Assembly (NCBI GenBank): GCA_944320775.1
Contig: CALUIV010000029.1
Location: 1-33,567 of the forward strand
Direction: 5' to 3'
Origin: an uncultured Paraprevotella sp.
Lineage (GTDB): Bacteria; Bacteroidota; Bacteroidia; Bacteroidales; Bacteroidaceae
Length of the DNA: 33,567 nucleotides
The notes below the pieces were generated by a model, which was given only the letters and a program-made list of their open reading frames with translations, was not told where the DNA came from and made no database searches. This document shows, piece after piece, positions 1 to 9,239 of the stretch. The stretch's first letter is position 1; every line of letters begins with the position of its first letter. The position numbers and the translations under genes were made by a program.

Positions 1-21
1 TTTTCTTAAGGACATTTTTAT

Positions 22-48
22 TTTATCGGCTGAAAAACAGCCGATAAA
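22..48. terminator. Hairpin, possible terminator
   Basis: An 11-bp perfect inverted repeat (TTTATCGGCTG and its complement) encloses a 5-nt A loop. There is no clear T-tract on either side, so termination is possible but not certain. It lies beyond the 3' end of mutS and could serve mutS or a gene left of the window. Confidence 0.45.
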
Positions 49-93
49 TTCATCGTGGCGGAAAATAGAATGGTTACAAACAGTTTTATAATA

Positions 94-132
94 TATTACA
101 CAACACTACATATTCTGTAGTGTTGTGTAATA
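94..132. terminator. Perfect 17-bp hairpin downstream of mutS
   Basis: The arms 94-110 (TATTACACAACACTACA) and 116-132 are perfectly complementary around the 5-nt loop TATTC. On the + strand a TAATTTTCT tract follows; on the - strand an AT-rich tract follows. It is probably a bidirectional terminator at the 3' side of mutS. The stem is unusually long and exact for a terminator, so a small palindromic repeat element is an alternative. Confidence 0.55.
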
Positions 133-218
133 ATTTTCTAGTATAATCTATATTAAAAATAAAACAAGAATTAAGCTCCAGTTTTGTTATATAATCATAT
201 CTAGAATTCATTTTTTAT

Positions 219-2837
219 TTATTTTCCACTGACAATCCGTTTAATGTCATTCAATTTATTTAAAGCCTCAACTGGAGTCAGATTGTTAATATCTAAATGT
301 AAGATCTCATCTCGAATCTGGCATAACACAGGATCATCCAATTGAAAAAAACTCAATTGAATGCCATCCTGAACTTCTTTATGATTAGAATCTGTACCAA
401 TCCCAAGTTGTTCTTTTCCACTCCCATGCTCTAACTCTTTCAGAATTACATTAGCTCGATTAACAATGGTTTTTGGCATACCTGCAAGTTTAGCCACATG
501 AATACCAAAAGAATGTTCACTTCCACCCCGTTCCAATTTACGTAAGAAAATAACTTTTCCATCAACTTCACGCACAGAAACATTATAATTCTTAATACGC
601 GGAAACAGTTTTTCCATCTCATTTAGTTCATGATAATGTGTTGCGAAAAGAGTACGTGCCCTACCCTTCTTATTCTCATGGATATACTCCACAATAGCCC
701 AGGCAATACTGATTCCGTCATAAGTAGATGTACCTCTGCCCAATTCATCAAAAAGCACCAAACTTCGTGAAGAAAGATTATTCAAAATATTGGATGCCTC
801 ATTCATTTCTACCATAAACGTACTTTCACCTAAGGAAATATTATCGCTTGCTCCAACACGAGTAAAGATTTTGTCAACCATTCCTATTCTAGCTCGTTCA
901 GCAGGTACAAAACAACCGATTTGAGCCATTAAAGTAATCAAAGCCGTCTGACGTAACAGAGCTGATTTTCCTGCCATATTTGGACCCGTAATGATAATAA
1001 TCTGCTGTTGATCCGTATCAAGACGAACATCATTAGCCACATAATGTTCTCCTACTGGCAACTGTTTTTCAATTACAGGATGACGTCCCTGAATAATCTC
1101 TAAAACATCACTATCTTCAATAACCGGACGTACGTAACAATTCTCCTGTGCCACAATTGCAAAAGAATACAAGCAATCCAAACGGGCTATTAAATTAGCA
1201 TTTATTTGTATGGCTGGTGTAAACTCTGTCAAGGATAAAATCAACTCGTTAAACAGACGCATCTCCAAAGATAAAATCTTATCTTCTGCTCCAAGAATTT
1301 TTTCTTCATATTCCTTTAATTCCTGCGTAATATAGCGCTCAGCATTTACCAATGTTTGTTTCCGAATCCATTCAGAAGGAACTTTATCTTTATGTGTATT
1401 ACGCACTTCCAAGTAATAACCATAAACATTATTATAACCTATTTTAAGACTAGGAATTCCTGTAAGTTCAGTTTCTCTTTGCTGAATTTTCAACAAATAA
1501 TCTTTTCCGCTATACGCAATCTGGCGCAGTTCATCAAGCTCGGCATTAACACCTTCTGCAATCACACCTCCTTTATTTGCCAGAAGAGGCGGATCTGCTT
1601 TTATCTCACGTGCTATCCGGTCACGTATAGAGGCACAAAGATTCAACTGCTCCCCTATCCGTTTTAAAGTTGCATCATCAGCTTGTTCACATGCCTTTTT
1701 AATTGGTTCGATAGCCTGCAAAGCTATACGGAGTTGAACTATGTCACGTGGAGAAACACGACCGACAGAGACCTTGGAAATAATCCGTTCCAAATCCCCT
1801 ATAAAATGTAACTGTTCCTCAATCAGATTTCTAAAATCAGGATCTTTAAAGAAATAATCAACAACATCCAAACGTTCGGTGATCGGCTTCTCATCTTTTA
1901 AAGGAAAGATAAGCCAACGTTTCAACAAACGGGCTCCCATTGGAGTTATAGTTTTATCTATAACATTCAATAATGAATTTCCACCTTCATTCATAGAACC
2001 AAGCAACTCCAAATTACGAACTGTGAACTTATCCAAACGTACATAACGTTCTTCTTCAATTCGTGCCAAAGAAGTAATATGTCCTATCTGACTGTGTTGC
2101 GTCATTTCCAAATATTGCAGAATAGCCCCCGAAGCTATAATTCCGCTTTTCAAATGATCAACGCCGAATCCTTTAAGATTTTTTACTTCAAAGTGTTTCA
2201 AAAGCTTATTCATTGCCGTTGTCTCCGTGAAAACCCAGTCATCTAATTCGAACGTAAGATATTTTAATCCGAAATTAGATTCAAAGACTTGTCTTTTTCC
2301 ACGTTCAAAAAGAACCTCTTTCGGCGAAAAATTAGCTAATAATTTATCAATATATTCATTATTTCCTTCTGACGTTAGAAATTCCCCCGTACTGATATCT
2401 AAAAAAGAAACACCACAGAGATTTTTTCCGAAATGAACGGCTGCTAAAAAATTATTTTCTTTATAATTCAACACATTATCTCCCATGGCTACACCAGGAG
2501 TAACTAATTCTGTTATTCCTCGTTTCACCAAAGTCTTAGTCAACTTGGGATCCTCTAACTGATCACAAATTGCTACTCGTTTACCAGCACGTATCAGTTT
2601 GGGTAAATAAGTATCTAAAGCATGATGTGGAAATCCGGCCATTTCTACAGGTGTACCATCTTTTCCTCCATTATTTCTTTTTGTAAGTGTTATTCCTAAA
2701 ATCTCAGAAGCTGTAATAGCATCCTGACTATATGTTTCATAAAAATCACCACAACGAAACAACAACACAGCATCAGGATGTTTTGCCTTCAAATCGTAAA
2801 ATTGTTTCATCATAGGAGTCAGTCCTTCTTTCGCCAT
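219..2837 (-). CDS. mutS: DNA mismatch repair protein MutS
   Basis: MutS binds mismatches and small loops in new DNA and, with ATP, recruits MutL. From the start chosen here the protein is 872 aa, normal for MutS1. The mismatch-reading Phe-Tyr-Glu is at residues 32-34 (context RCGDFYETY). The Walker A loop GPNMAGKS is at about 618-625, Walker B ends in D697-E698 ([14 protein letters not shown]), and a C-terminal ATPase motif FATHYHEL follows. The reading frame stays open 74 codons further upstream, to 3059. I reject that extension because MutS proteins begin about here ([13 protein letters not shown]) and a TAnnTTTG -7 box sits at 2865-2872, only 28 nt before this ATG. It is a single-gene unit with hairpins beyond its stop. 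Confidence 0.97.
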   Translation of the reverse strand: MAKEGLTPMMKQFYDLKAKHPDAVLLFRCGDFYETYSQDAITASEILGITLTKRNNGGKDGTPVEMAGFPHHALDTYLPKLIRAGKRVAICDQLEDPKLTKTLVKRGITELVTPGVAMGDNVLNYKENNFLAAVHFGKNLCGVSFLDISTGEFLTSEGNNEYIDKLLANFSPKEVLFERGKRQVFESNFGLKYLTFELDDWVFTETTAMNKLLKHFEVKNLKGFGVDHLKSGIIASGAILQYLEMTQHSQIGHITSLARIEEERYVRLDKFTVRNLELLGSMNEGGNSLLNVIDKTITPMGARLLKRWLIFPLKDEKPITERLDVVDYFFKDPDFRNLIEEQLHFIGDLERIISKVSVGRVSPRDIVQLRIALQAIEPIKKACEQADDATLKRIGEQLNLCASIRDRIAREIKADPPLLANKGGVIAEGVNAELDELRQIAYSGKDYLLKIQQRETELTGIPSLKIGYNNVYGYYLEVRNTHKDKVPSEWIRKQTLVNAERYITQELKEYEEKILGAEDKILSLEMRLFNELILSLTEFTPAIQINANLIARLDCLYSFAIVAQENCYVRPVIEDSDVLEIIQGRHPVIEKQLPVGEHYVANDVRLDTDQQQIIIITGPNMAGKSALLRQTALITLMAQIGCFVPAERARIGMVDKIFTRVGASDNISLGESTFMVEMNEASNILNNLSSRSLVLFDELGRGTSTYDGISIAWAIVEYIHENKKGRARTLFATHYHELNEMEKLFPRIKNYNVSVREVDGKVIFLRKLERGGSEHSFGIHVAKLAGMPKTIVNRANVILKELEHGSGKEQLGIGTDSNHKEVQDGIQLSFFQLDDPVLCQIRDEILHLDINNLTPVEALNKLNDIKRIVSGK

Positions 2838-2864
2838 AATAAAAAGGTTTGTAATTGCTGGCCG

Positions 2865-2872
2865 CAAAAATA
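2865..2872 (-). promoter_or_regulatory. mutS promoter -7 box
   Basis: On the - strand this reads TATTTTTG, matching the Bacteroidetes -7 consensus TAnnTTTG, 28 nt upstream of the mutS ATG at 2837. I see no good -33 element. The box decides the mutS start, because a start at 3059 would lie far upstream of it. Confidence 0.6.
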
Positions 2873-2904
2873 CAATTATTTTTTCAGACCCTAAATATAG
2901 AAAC

Positions 2905-2940
2905 AAAAAAACGGGACAACTCTTTCGTTTAGAGTGCCCC
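2905..2940 (-). terminator. Intrinsic terminator upstream of mutS promoter
   Basis: Read leftward, GGGGCACTCT pairs with AGAGTTGTCCC (10 pairs, one G-U, one bulged U) around the loop AAACGAA, followed by G and seven Ts. This is a strong rho-independent terminator on the - strand. No leftward protein gene precedes it, so it probably ends the RNA described at 2905-3128, or attenuates a long mutS leader. Confidence 0.7.
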
Positions 2941-3128
2941 GAGCAATCAATCTTTAAATCTCTCAAAATTTCATTCACTAACGAAATTCTTTTGCTTTTT
3001 CCATAAACATGCCATTGTATCGCTACAATTCTAAGGCATTTGTTTCCAATAATTAACAATCAATCTACCATTATACCTTTAACTAGAAAACAACTTCTCA
3101 CGAAGTATTGTCGAATCATTTCTGATTG
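2905..3128 (-). ncRNA. Candidate structured small RNA, about 220 nt
   Basis: A leftward transcript is predicted from a TAACTTTG -7 box (3135-3142) to the terminator at 2905-2940. The 5' end CAATCAG (3122-3128) can pair with TTGATTG (2944-2950), joining the two ends. Inside, one hairpin (3091-3110) pairs CAA..CTTC with GAAGTTG around the GNRA loop GTGA. A second (3009-3039) pairs ATGCC with GGCAT and ATTGTA with TACAAT around the GNRA loop GCGA, with a 5-nt one-sided bulge. All pairing was found by eye. I do not recognise the family: it lacks the SRP RNA core and tmRNA features, and I could not fit it to 6S RNA. It could instead be a leader of mutS. Confidence 0.45.
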
Positions 3129-3134
3129 ACACTG

Positions 3135-3142
3135 CAAAGTTA
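3135..3142 (-). promoter_or_regulatory. -7 box for candidate small RNA
   Basis: The - strand reads TAACTTTG, a full match to the Bacteroidetes -7 consensus. It lies just before the 5' end of the end-joining helix of the candidate RNA. No -33 element is obvious. Confidence 0.4.
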
Positions 3143-3281
3143 TAGTGATAATTGAATATTGATGCAGAAAATCAGGAAAAACCTAAAAAAATATAGTTTT
3201 TCTTGACGTAAGTCAATAAAAACTGTGTGCCAACACAATTTTTATAAATTGAAACTAAATCAAGCTATTTTGGCACAATAT

Positions 3282-3302
3282 GGCTTTTTTAGTAAAAAAG
3301 CC
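3282..3302. other. Hairpin upstream of flavin reductase promoter
   Basis: GGCTTTTTT and AAAAAAGCC form a perfect 9-bp stem with the 3-nt loop AGT. It ends 21 bp before the -7 box at 3324-3331, where a -33 element would be expected. It may be a bidirectional terminator or an operator. Confidence 0.4.
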
Positions 3303-3323
3303 TTCTATTCTTAGTTTATTTGC

Positions 3324-3331
3324 TATCTTTG
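3324..3331 (+). promoter_or_regulatory. -7 box of flavin reductase / leuS operon
   Basis: TATCTTTG matches TAnnTTTG exactly, 27 nt before the ATG at 3359. The likely transcript covers the flavin-reductase-like gene and leuS and may run on through the yitT pair. Confidence 0.6.
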
Positions 3332-3358
3332 TACCTTATTAATAAATAGTCTTGAAAA

Positions 3359-3874
3359 ATGAGAAAAATAGAAATTTCAGAACTGAAAGAAAATTTTTTC
3401 GAAACAATAGGTAAGGAATGGATGCTGATTACAGCTGGTCAGGAAAAATCATTCAATACTATGACCGCATCTTGGGGTGGAATAGGATGGCTTTGGAACA
3501 GACCTGTAGTCTTTGTTTTTATACGTCCAGAACGTTATACTTATCAATTTACAGAAAAAAATGACTTTTTTACACTTTCTTTTCTGGGATTTGATAATCA
3601 AGCACGGAATACATACAATTTGTGTGGAACAAAATCGGGTAGGGAAATAGATAAAATAAAAGAAACAGGATTAAAGCCTCTAATTACTGAAAACGGAAAC
3701 ATAACATTTGAACAAGCAAGACTTACATTAGAATGTAGAAAACTCTATGTAAATGATATGAATACAGATTCTTTTTTAGAAAAATCTATTCTTGATAAAT
3801 GGTATGGAGGAAATCATGGAAATTTACATCATATCTATATAGCCGAAATTATTTCTGCTTGGACAAACGAATAA
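3359..3874 (+). CDS. Flavin reductase family protein
   Basis: This 171-aa protein looks like the FMN-binding split-barrel fold of the flavin reductase (DIM6/NTAB) family. Visible features are the N-terminal segment KEWMLITAGQEKSFNTMTASWGGIGWLW, typical of the flavin-contacting strand and loop, then a PVVFVFIRPERYTYQF strand and a C-terminal HHIYIAEI strand. Family members bind FMN or FAD and reduce it with NAD(P)H, or act as uncharacterised flavoproteins; the substrate here is unknown. No signal peptide is present, so it is cytosolic. It starts 27 nt after a perfect -7 box and ends 24 nt before leuS, suggesting cotranscription, although no functional link to leucine tRNA charging is evident. 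Confidence 0.85.
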   Translation: MRKIEISELKENFFETIGKEWMLITAGQEKSFNTMTASWGGIGWLWNRPVVFVFIRPERYTYQFTEKNDFFTLSFLGFDNQARNTYNLCGTKSGREIDKIKETGLKPLITENGNITFEQARLTLECRKLYVNDMNTDSFLEKSILDKWYGGNHGNLHHIYIAEIISAWTNE

Positions 3875-3898
3875 TAAAAACATAACATATTAAGAAAA

Positions 3899-6736
3899 AT
3901 GGAATACAATTTCAGAGAAATTGAGAAAAAATGGCACAAGAAATGGGTTGAAAACAAAACCTACAAAGTGACCGAAGATGAAAACAAGAAAAAGTTCTAT
4001 GTGTTGAATATGTTTCCTTATCCAAGTGGAGCCGGACTACATGTAGGACACCCACTCGGTTATATTGCAAGTGACATTTATGCCCGTTACAAACGTTTAC
4101 AAGGATATAATGTGTTAAACCCTATGGGTTATGATGCATATGGTTTGCCTGCGGAACAATATGCTATCCAAACAGGACAACATCCAGCTGTAACAACAGC
4201 TGCCAATATTAAACGTTATCGGGAACAGTTAGACAAAATAGGATTTTGTTTTGACTGGGATCGTGAAGTACGCACCTGTGAACCAAATTATTATCATTGG
4301 ACACAGTGGGCGTTCCAAAAAATGTTTGATAGTTATTACTGCAATGAAAAGAAACAGGCACGCCCTATTAAAGAACTGATTGAAAAATTTGAGAAACAGG
4401 GTAGTGTAAACCTTGATGTTGCTTGTAGTGAAGAAATTTCATTCACAGCTGACGAATGGAAAGCGATGAATGAAAAGCAACAACAGGAAATTCTGATGAA
4501 TTACCGTATTGCTTACTTGGGTGAAACGATGGTTAACTGGTGCCCGGCTTTGGGTACGGTGTTAGCTAACGATGAAGTAGTTGACGGAGTATCAGAAAGA
4601 GGAGGACATCCAGTTGTACAGAAAAAAATGCGTCAATGGTGCTTACGCGTAAGTGCGTACGCACAACGTCTGTTAGACGGATTGGATCATATAAATTGGA
4701 CCGATTCTCTAAAAGAAACACAACGTAACTGGATTGGAAGATCTGAAGGAACTGAAGTAGAATTCCATATTAAGGATTCAGACAAATCATTTACTATCTT
4801 TACCACCCGTGCTGATACTATGTTTGGTGTTACTTTTATGGTGTTAGCTCCTGAAAGTGAACTTGTAGAAACTGTAACAACACCAGAACAAAAGGCAGAA
4901 GTAGACGCTTATCTTGAAGCAACAAAAAAACGTACGGAACGCGAACGTATCGCTGATCGCCGTGTTACAGGTGTATTCTCCGGATCATATGCTATCAATC
5001 CATTTACAGGAGAAGCTAATCCTATATGGATCAGCGATTATGTACTTGCCGGATATGGCACTGGTGCCATTATGGCCGTTCCGGCACATGACAGTCGTGA
5101 CTACGCTTTTGCAAAACATTTCAACTTACCTATCATACCGCTTATTGAAGGCTGCGACGTCAGTGAAGAAAGTTTTGATGCAAAAGAAGGAATTGTCACA
5201 AACTCACCACGTCAGGGTGTTACACCATATATAGATTTCTCTCTCAACGGATTAACTGTAAAAGAAGCTATTGCAGCAACTAAAAAATACGTTCAAGAAC
5301 ATAAATTAGGCCGTGTTAAAGTTAACTTCCGTCTTCGCGATGCTATTTTCAGCCGTCAGCGTTATTGGGGTGAACCATTTCCTGTTTATTATAAGGATAA
5401 TATGCCTTATATGATTCCTGAAAATTGCCTGCCTTTAGAATTACCGGAAGTCAGCAAATTCTTACCAACTGAAACAGGAGAACCTCCATTGGGTCATGCA
5501 GAAATATGGGCATGGGATACAGTAAACAATCGAATTACAGAAAACAAATATATCGATAATAAAACTATTTTCCCTCTGGAATTGAATACAATGCCCGGAT
5601 TCGCCGGAAGTTCGGCCTACTATCTGCGCTATATGGATCCACATAACAATCAAGCACTTGTCGATCCGAAAATCGATGCCTACTGGCAAAATGTCGACCT
5701 CTATGTCGGTGGTACGGAACATGCTACCGGACACTTGATTTACAGTCGTTTCTGGAATAAATTTCTCTTTGATTACGGATACAGTTGTAAGGAAGAACCA
5801 TTTGAAAAACTGGTTAACCAAGGAATGATCCAAGGACGTAGTAATTTTGTCTATCGAATTAAAGATACCAATACTTTCGTATCGTTAGGTTTAAAAAACC
5901 AGTATGATACAACACCGCTTCATGTCGATGTTAACATTGTTACCAATGACATATTGGATTTAGAAGCGTTCAAAAACTGGCGTCCAGAATATAACAATGC
6001 CGAATTTATTCTGGAAGACGGAAAATACATCTGTGGATGGGCTATTGAAAAAATGAGCAAAAGTATGTTCAACGTAGTCAATCCGGACATGATTGTAGAA
6101 AAATTCGGAGCTGATACTTTGCGTCTTTATGAAATGTTCCTCGGACCGGTAGAACAGAGTAAACCATGGGATACCAACGGTATAGATGGTTGCCACCGTT
6201 TCCTTAAGAAATTCTGGGGATTATTCTATAACCGTGAAGGAGAATTCCTACCAATCGAAAAAGAAGCTGAAAAAGCAGAACTTAAATCATTGCACAAGCT
6301 CATAAAGAAAGTAAGCATTGATATTGAAAACTTCTCTTATAATACATCTATCAGTGCCTTTATGATCTGTACGAATGAACTAAGTCAGATGAAATGTCGG
6401 ACCAAATCAGTTTTGGAACAGCTTGTTGTTCTTATTGCTCCATTTGCTCCGCATATCGCTGAAGAATTATGGGAAAAATTAGGCCACGACACAACTGTTT
6501 GCGATGCACAATGGCCGGAATTCAATGAACAATATCTCACGGAAGACAATATGACACTAAGTATTTCTTTCAATGGCAAAACTCGTTTTACACTTAATTT
6601 CCCGGCTGATGCAGACAATGCTACAATCGAAAAAAGTGTACTGGCCGATGAACAAACAGCCAAATACATTGAAGGAAAACAAATAATTAAAGTGATTATA
6701 GTTCCGAAACGTATTGTCAATATCGTATTGAAATAA
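3899..6736 (+). CDS. leuS: Leucyl-tRNA synthetase
   Basis: LeuS attaches leucine to tRNA(Leu) using ATP and hydrolyses mischarged products in an editing domain. The protein has 945 aa. The class I signature HVGH is at 48-51 and KMSKS at 718-722. The editing (CP1) domain shows the threonine-rich [10 protein letters not shown] segment and the [13 protein letters not shown] segment with its conserved aspartate. [15 protein letters not shown] precedes the KMSKS loop. The C-terminus carries the anticodon-binding helical bundle and a small domain ending in [11 protein letters not shown]. It is somewhat longer than many bacterial LeuS proteins, partly through a lysine- and glutamate-rich insert near 150-190. 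It sits between the flavin reductase gene (24 nt) and yitT (9 nt). Confidence 0.98.
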   Translation: MEYNFREIEKKWHKKWVENKTYKVTEDENKKKFYVLNMFPYPSGAGLHVGHPLGYIASDIYARYKRLQGYNVLNPMGYDAYGLPAEQYAIQTGQHPAVTTAANIKRYREQLDKIGFCFDWDREVRTCEPNYYHWTQWAFQKMFDSYYCNEKKQARPIKELIEKFEKQGSVNLDVACSEEISFTADEWKAMNEKQQQEILMNYRIAYLGETMVNWCPALGTVLANDEVVDGVSERGGHPVVQKKMRQWCLRVSAYAQRLLDGLDHINWTDSLKETQRNWIGRSEGTEVEFHIKDSDKSFTIFTTRADTMFGVTFMVLAPESELVETVTTPEQKAEVDAYLEATKKRTERERIADRRVTGVFSGSYAINPFTGEANPIWISDYVLAGYGTGAIMAVPAHDSRDYAFAKHFNLPIIPLIEGCDVSEESFDAKEGIVTNSPRQGVTPYIDFSLNGLTVKEAIAATKKYVQEHKLGRVKVNFRLRDAIFSRQRYWGEPFPVYYKDNMPYMIPENCLPLELPEVSKFLPTETGEPPLGHAEIWAWDTVNNRITENKYIDNKTIFPLELNTMPGFAGSSAYYLRYMDPHNNQALVDPKIDAYWQNVDLYVGGTEHATGHLIYSRFWNKFLFDYGYSCKEEPFEKLVNQGMIQGRSNFVYRIKDTNTFVSLGLKNQYDTTPLHVDVNIVTNDILDLEAFKNWRPEYNNAEFILEDGKYICGWAIEKMSKSMFNVVNPDMIVEKFGADTLRLYEMFLGPVEQSKPWDTNGIDGCHRFLKKFWGLFYNREGEFLPIEKEAEKAELKSLHKLIKKVSIDIENFSYNTSISAFMICTNELSQMKCRTKSVLEQLVVLIAPFAPHIAEELWEKLGHDTTVCDAQWPEFNEQYLTEDNMTLSISFNGKTRFTLNFPADADNATIEKSVLADEQTAKYIEGKQIIKVIIVPKRIVNIVLK

Positions 6737-6745
6737 TATATTGAT

Positions 6746-7669
6746 ATGTTCAACGATTTCATCAAAATAAAACCCCGGAAAATGAGCCGGAGTGAAATCA
6801 TGACTGAAATTAAAGATTTTATATTCATTAATTTCGGTTTGATTTGTTATGCCATCGGATGGGCAGCATTTTTGCTGCCCTACAAGATGACAACCGGAGG
6901 TTTGACTGGTCTTTGTGCCATTATATATTATCTGACAGATATCCCAATACAATTATCTTTTTGTGTTATCAATGTTGTCCTGTTAGTCTTAGCATTTAGA
7001 GAGCTTGGATATAAATTTGTCTTAAAGACTCTTTATGCTATCTTTATGCTATCAGTATTTCTAGATGTAGCACAAAATATCATGAAAGATGCCAATGGAG
7101 AATTTCTACAAATTCTCGGACCGGGCCAAGACTCTATGGCATGTGTACTTGGAGCCATTCTTTGCGGTTTTGGTATTGCCACAGTATTTATCAGTAATGG
7201 CAGCACGGGTGGATGGGATATTATCGCTGCTGTTATCAACAAATACCGAAATATCAGTCTTGGAAGAGTAATGCTCTATATTGATATATTCATTATTTCT
7301 TCCTGTTACTTTATTTTCGATAGTTGGCGAATGGTCGTTTTTGGATATGTCACTCTTGTGGTGTCTAATTATACCCTTGATATGATCGTAAACAGTACAC
7401 GTCAGGATATCCAATTCATTATTTTCACTAAGGATCATGTTAAACTTAGTGAACGTATTATCAACGAGACAGCTCATTCCGTAACTGTCATAGACAGTGA
7501 AGGTTATTATAGTCATACTCCTACCAAGGTAATGATTACTATCGTCCATAAAAACGAAGCAATACACATTTTACGCATGATTCATGAAGTGGATCCAAAT
7601 GCGTTTGTTTCACAAAGTAGGGCAGAAGGTGTTTATGGAAACGGATTCAATAAAATAAAACTCAAATGA
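6746..7669 (+). CDS. YitT family membrane protein, copy 1
   Basis: This 307-aa membrane protein belongs to the YitT family: an N-terminal membrane domain (DUF161) with several hydrophobic helices, followed by a soluble DUF2179 domain at roughly residues 220-307. Diagnostic stretches are LLPYKMTTGGLTGL, NGSTGGWDIIAA and, near the end, DPNAFVSQSRAEGVYGNGF. The molecular function of the family is not established; transport or signalling has been suggested. The gene starts 9 nt after leuS and overlaps the next yitT by 4 nt (ATGA), so the two are probably translationally coupled. In-frame ATGs at 6782 and 6800 are possible alternative starts, because the first helix begins only after MTEIKDF. Confidence 0.92.
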   Translation: MFNDFIKIKPRKMSRSEIMTEIKDFIFINFGLICYAIGWAAFLLPYKMTTGGLTGLCAIIYYLTDIPIQLSFCVINVVLLVLAFRELGYKFVLKTLYAIFMLSVFLDVAQNIMKDANGEFLQILGPGQDSMACVLGAILCGFGIATVFISNGSTGGWDIIAAVINKYRNISLGRVMLYIDIFIISSCYFIFDSWRMVVFGYVTLVVSNYTLDMIVNSTRQDIQFIIFTKDHVKLSERIINETAHSVTVIDSEGYYSHTPTKVMITIVHKNEAIHILRMIHEVDPNAFVSQSRAEGVYGNGFNKIKLK

Positions 7670-8556
7670 AAAAGCTTGAATTAAATTTATGGCAGGAAAT
7701 CAAAGATTACCTGTTTATCATGCTGGGATTACTTTGTTATACCGTTGGCTTTACGCTTTTCCTGCTTCCTTATGAAATCACAACCGGAGGAGTAGGAGGT
7801 ATATCCGCACTGATATTCTATGCCACGGGACTCAAGGTACAATATTCTTATTTGGCAATAAACACTTTATTTCTGATTTTTGCCATAAAAATACTTGGAT
7901 TCAAGTTCTGTTTGAAAACCATTGTAGCTATTGCAGCTTTAACCTTACTTTTAGGAGGAGCACAAGCTTTGATTTCAGACGAAAACGGAAATCTTCCACA
8001 TATCGTTGGAGACCAAGCTTTTATGGCAGCTGTCATTGGAGGTTGTCTTGAAGGAATCGGAGTTGCCATTGTCTTCCTTAATAATGGAAGTACAGGAGGA
8101 ACGGATATTATCGCAGCTATAATAAATAAATACAAAGATATCACGTTAGGTCGTGTCCTTATGTTCTGCGATATTGTTATTGTCAGTTCATGTTATTTCG
8201 TATTCCATGATTGGGAAAAAGTTGTCTTTGGTTTTTTCACGCTAATCGTTATGAATGTCATGCTGGATTATGTGATGAATAGTTCACGACAATCTGTTCA
8301 ATTTCTCATATTCTCCAACAAACATGATGAAATAGCTGAAGCCATATCTTCAAATGTATCACGTGGAGTGACCGTTCTTTATGGTGAAGGCTGGTATAGC
8401 AAAGAACCTAAAAAAATATTGGTCATTATGGCCCGTAGAAATGAAAGCATTAATATATTCAGAATCATCAACCAAATTGATCCGCACGCTTTCGTATCGC
8501 AAAGCAATGTAGTCGGTGTTTATGGAGAAGGGTTCGATCGTATCAAAGTAAAATAA
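7666..8556 (+). CDS. YitT family membrane protein, copy 2
   Basis: This is a 296-aa paralogue of the preceding gene with the same order of domains. Matching blocks include LLPYEITTGGVGGI, NNGSTGGTDIIAAIINKY, the LGRVL helix, SSRQSVQFLIFS and the end segment DPHAFVSQSNVVGVYGEGF. The pair clearly arose by tandem duplication and then diverged, and may act as a heteromer; that is inference. The start codon overlaps the stop of copy 1 (ATGA at 7666-7669). A good intrinsic terminator lies 10 nt after the stop, separating the gene from rdgB. Confidence 0.92.
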   Translation: MKKLELNLWQEIKDYLFIMLGLLCYTVGFTLFLLPYEITTGGVGGISALIFYATGLKVQYSYLAINTLFLIFAIKILGFKFCLKTIVAIAALTLLLGGAQALISDENGNLPHIVGDQAFMAAVIGGCLEGIGVAIVFLNNGSTGGTDIIAAIINKYKDITLGRVLMFCDIVIVSSCYFVFHDWEKVVFGFFTLIVMNVMLDYVMNSSRQSVQFLIFSNKHDEIAEAISSNVSRGVTVLYGEGWYSKEPKKILVIMARRNESINIFRIINQIDPHAFVSQSNVVGVYGEGFDRIKVK

Positions 8557-8566
8557 ATAAAAAGAT

Positions 8567-8615
8567 AAACCTGGCTAACAAATAGCTCTAATATTTGTAA
8601 GCCAGGTTTTTTATA
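8567..8615 (+). terminator. Intrinsic terminator between yitT copy 2 and rdgB
   Basis: A 17-nt arm (8567-8583, AAACCTGGCTAACAAAT) pairs with 8593-8609 with one mismatch and a 9-nt loop, and runs into TTTTTT. It ends the leuS-yitT transcript or lets part of it through to rdgB, whose ATG is only about 15 nt downstream. Confidence 0.8.
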
Positions 8616-8628
8616 CAAAATAATTATT

Positions 8629-9219
8629 ATGGAAAAAAGAAAACTGGTTTTTGCAACCAACAATCAACATAAACTGTGTGAAATAAGAGCTATCTTAGGT
8701 GATAAATACGAAATATTAAGTTTGGAAGACATTAATTGTCATACAGACATTCCCGAAACAGCAAATACCTTAGAAGGTAATGCACACATTAAAGCTAAAT
8801 TTATTTATGATCAATATGGGTTGGCTTGTTTTGCAGATGATACTGGATTAGAAGTAGAAGCATTAAATGGTGCACCCGGAGTTTATTCAGCCCGTTATGC
8901 AGGAGGAAACGGACATGACTCAGAAGCCAATATGAACAAACTTCTTCTTAATTTAAAGGAAAAAACAAACCGGAAAGCACAATTTCGTACCGTTATTGCG
9001 TTTATAGAAAATGGAGAAGAACATTTCTTCGAAGGTATCGTGAAGGGAGAAATAATAAAAGAAAAACAAGGTAACTGCGGATTTGGATACGACCCAATAT
9101 TCTGTCCGGAAGGATACACAGAAACATTTGCAGAATTAGGTAATGAAATTAAAAATAAAATAAGCCACAGAGCCAAAGCTGTAGAAAAACTTTGTGCTTA
9201 TCTGACTCATAAACAATAA
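8629..9219 (+). CDS. rdgB: Non-canonical purine NTP pyrophosphatase (RdgB/HAM1)
   Basis: RdgB hydrolyses dITP, ITP and XTP to monophosphates and so keeps deaminated purines out of nucleic acids. The 196-aa protein matches the family in length. The N-terminal [15 protein letters not shown] forms the nucleotide-binding loop. The [25 protein letters not shown] region carries the catalytic and metal-binding acidic residues, and [20 protein letters not shown] plus [10 protein letters not shown] bind base and phosphate. It begins just after a strong terminator and I see no clear promoter in the short gap, so expression may depend on read-through from the yitT genes. Confidence 0.97.
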   Translation: MEKRKLVFATNNQHKLCEIRAILGDKYEILSLEDINCHTDIPETANTLEGNAHIKAKFIYDQYGLACFADDTGLEVEALNGAPGVYSARYAGGNGHDSEANMNKLLLNLKEKTNRKAQFRTVIAFIENGEEHFFEGIVKGEIIKEKQGNCGFGYDPIFCPEGYTETFAELGNEIKNKISHRAKAVEKLCAYLTHKQ

Positions 9220-9239
9220 CCTCTAATAAATTTGCCGTT

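Larger units (their letters stand above)
2838..3358. other. Intergenic region mutS / flavin reductase
   Basis: This 521-bp region between divergent genes has no convincing protein gene. It holds, from left to right, the mutS -7 box (2865-2872), a strong leftward terminator (2905-2940), a candidate structured RNA (2905-3128) with its own -7 box (3135-3142), a 9-bp hairpin (3282-3302), and the rightward -7 box of the flavin reductase gene (3324-3331). Confidence 0.8.

Noticed and set aside
2838-3059. 74-codon in-frame upstream extension of mutS
   Set aside because: The open stretch is unusual by chance, but MutS proteins begin near [11 protein letters not shown] consensus -7 box lies between the extension and the ATG at 2837, and an intrinsic terminator and hairpins occupy the extension.
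7106-7567. 153-codon antisense frame within yitT copy 1
   Set aside because: It overlaps a conserved membrane protein and has no independent support.
9227-9234. TAAATTTG as promoter of the PorZ-like gene
   Set aside because: It lies 5 nt before the ATG, so the transcript would be leaderless or begin inside the gene; probably a chance match.
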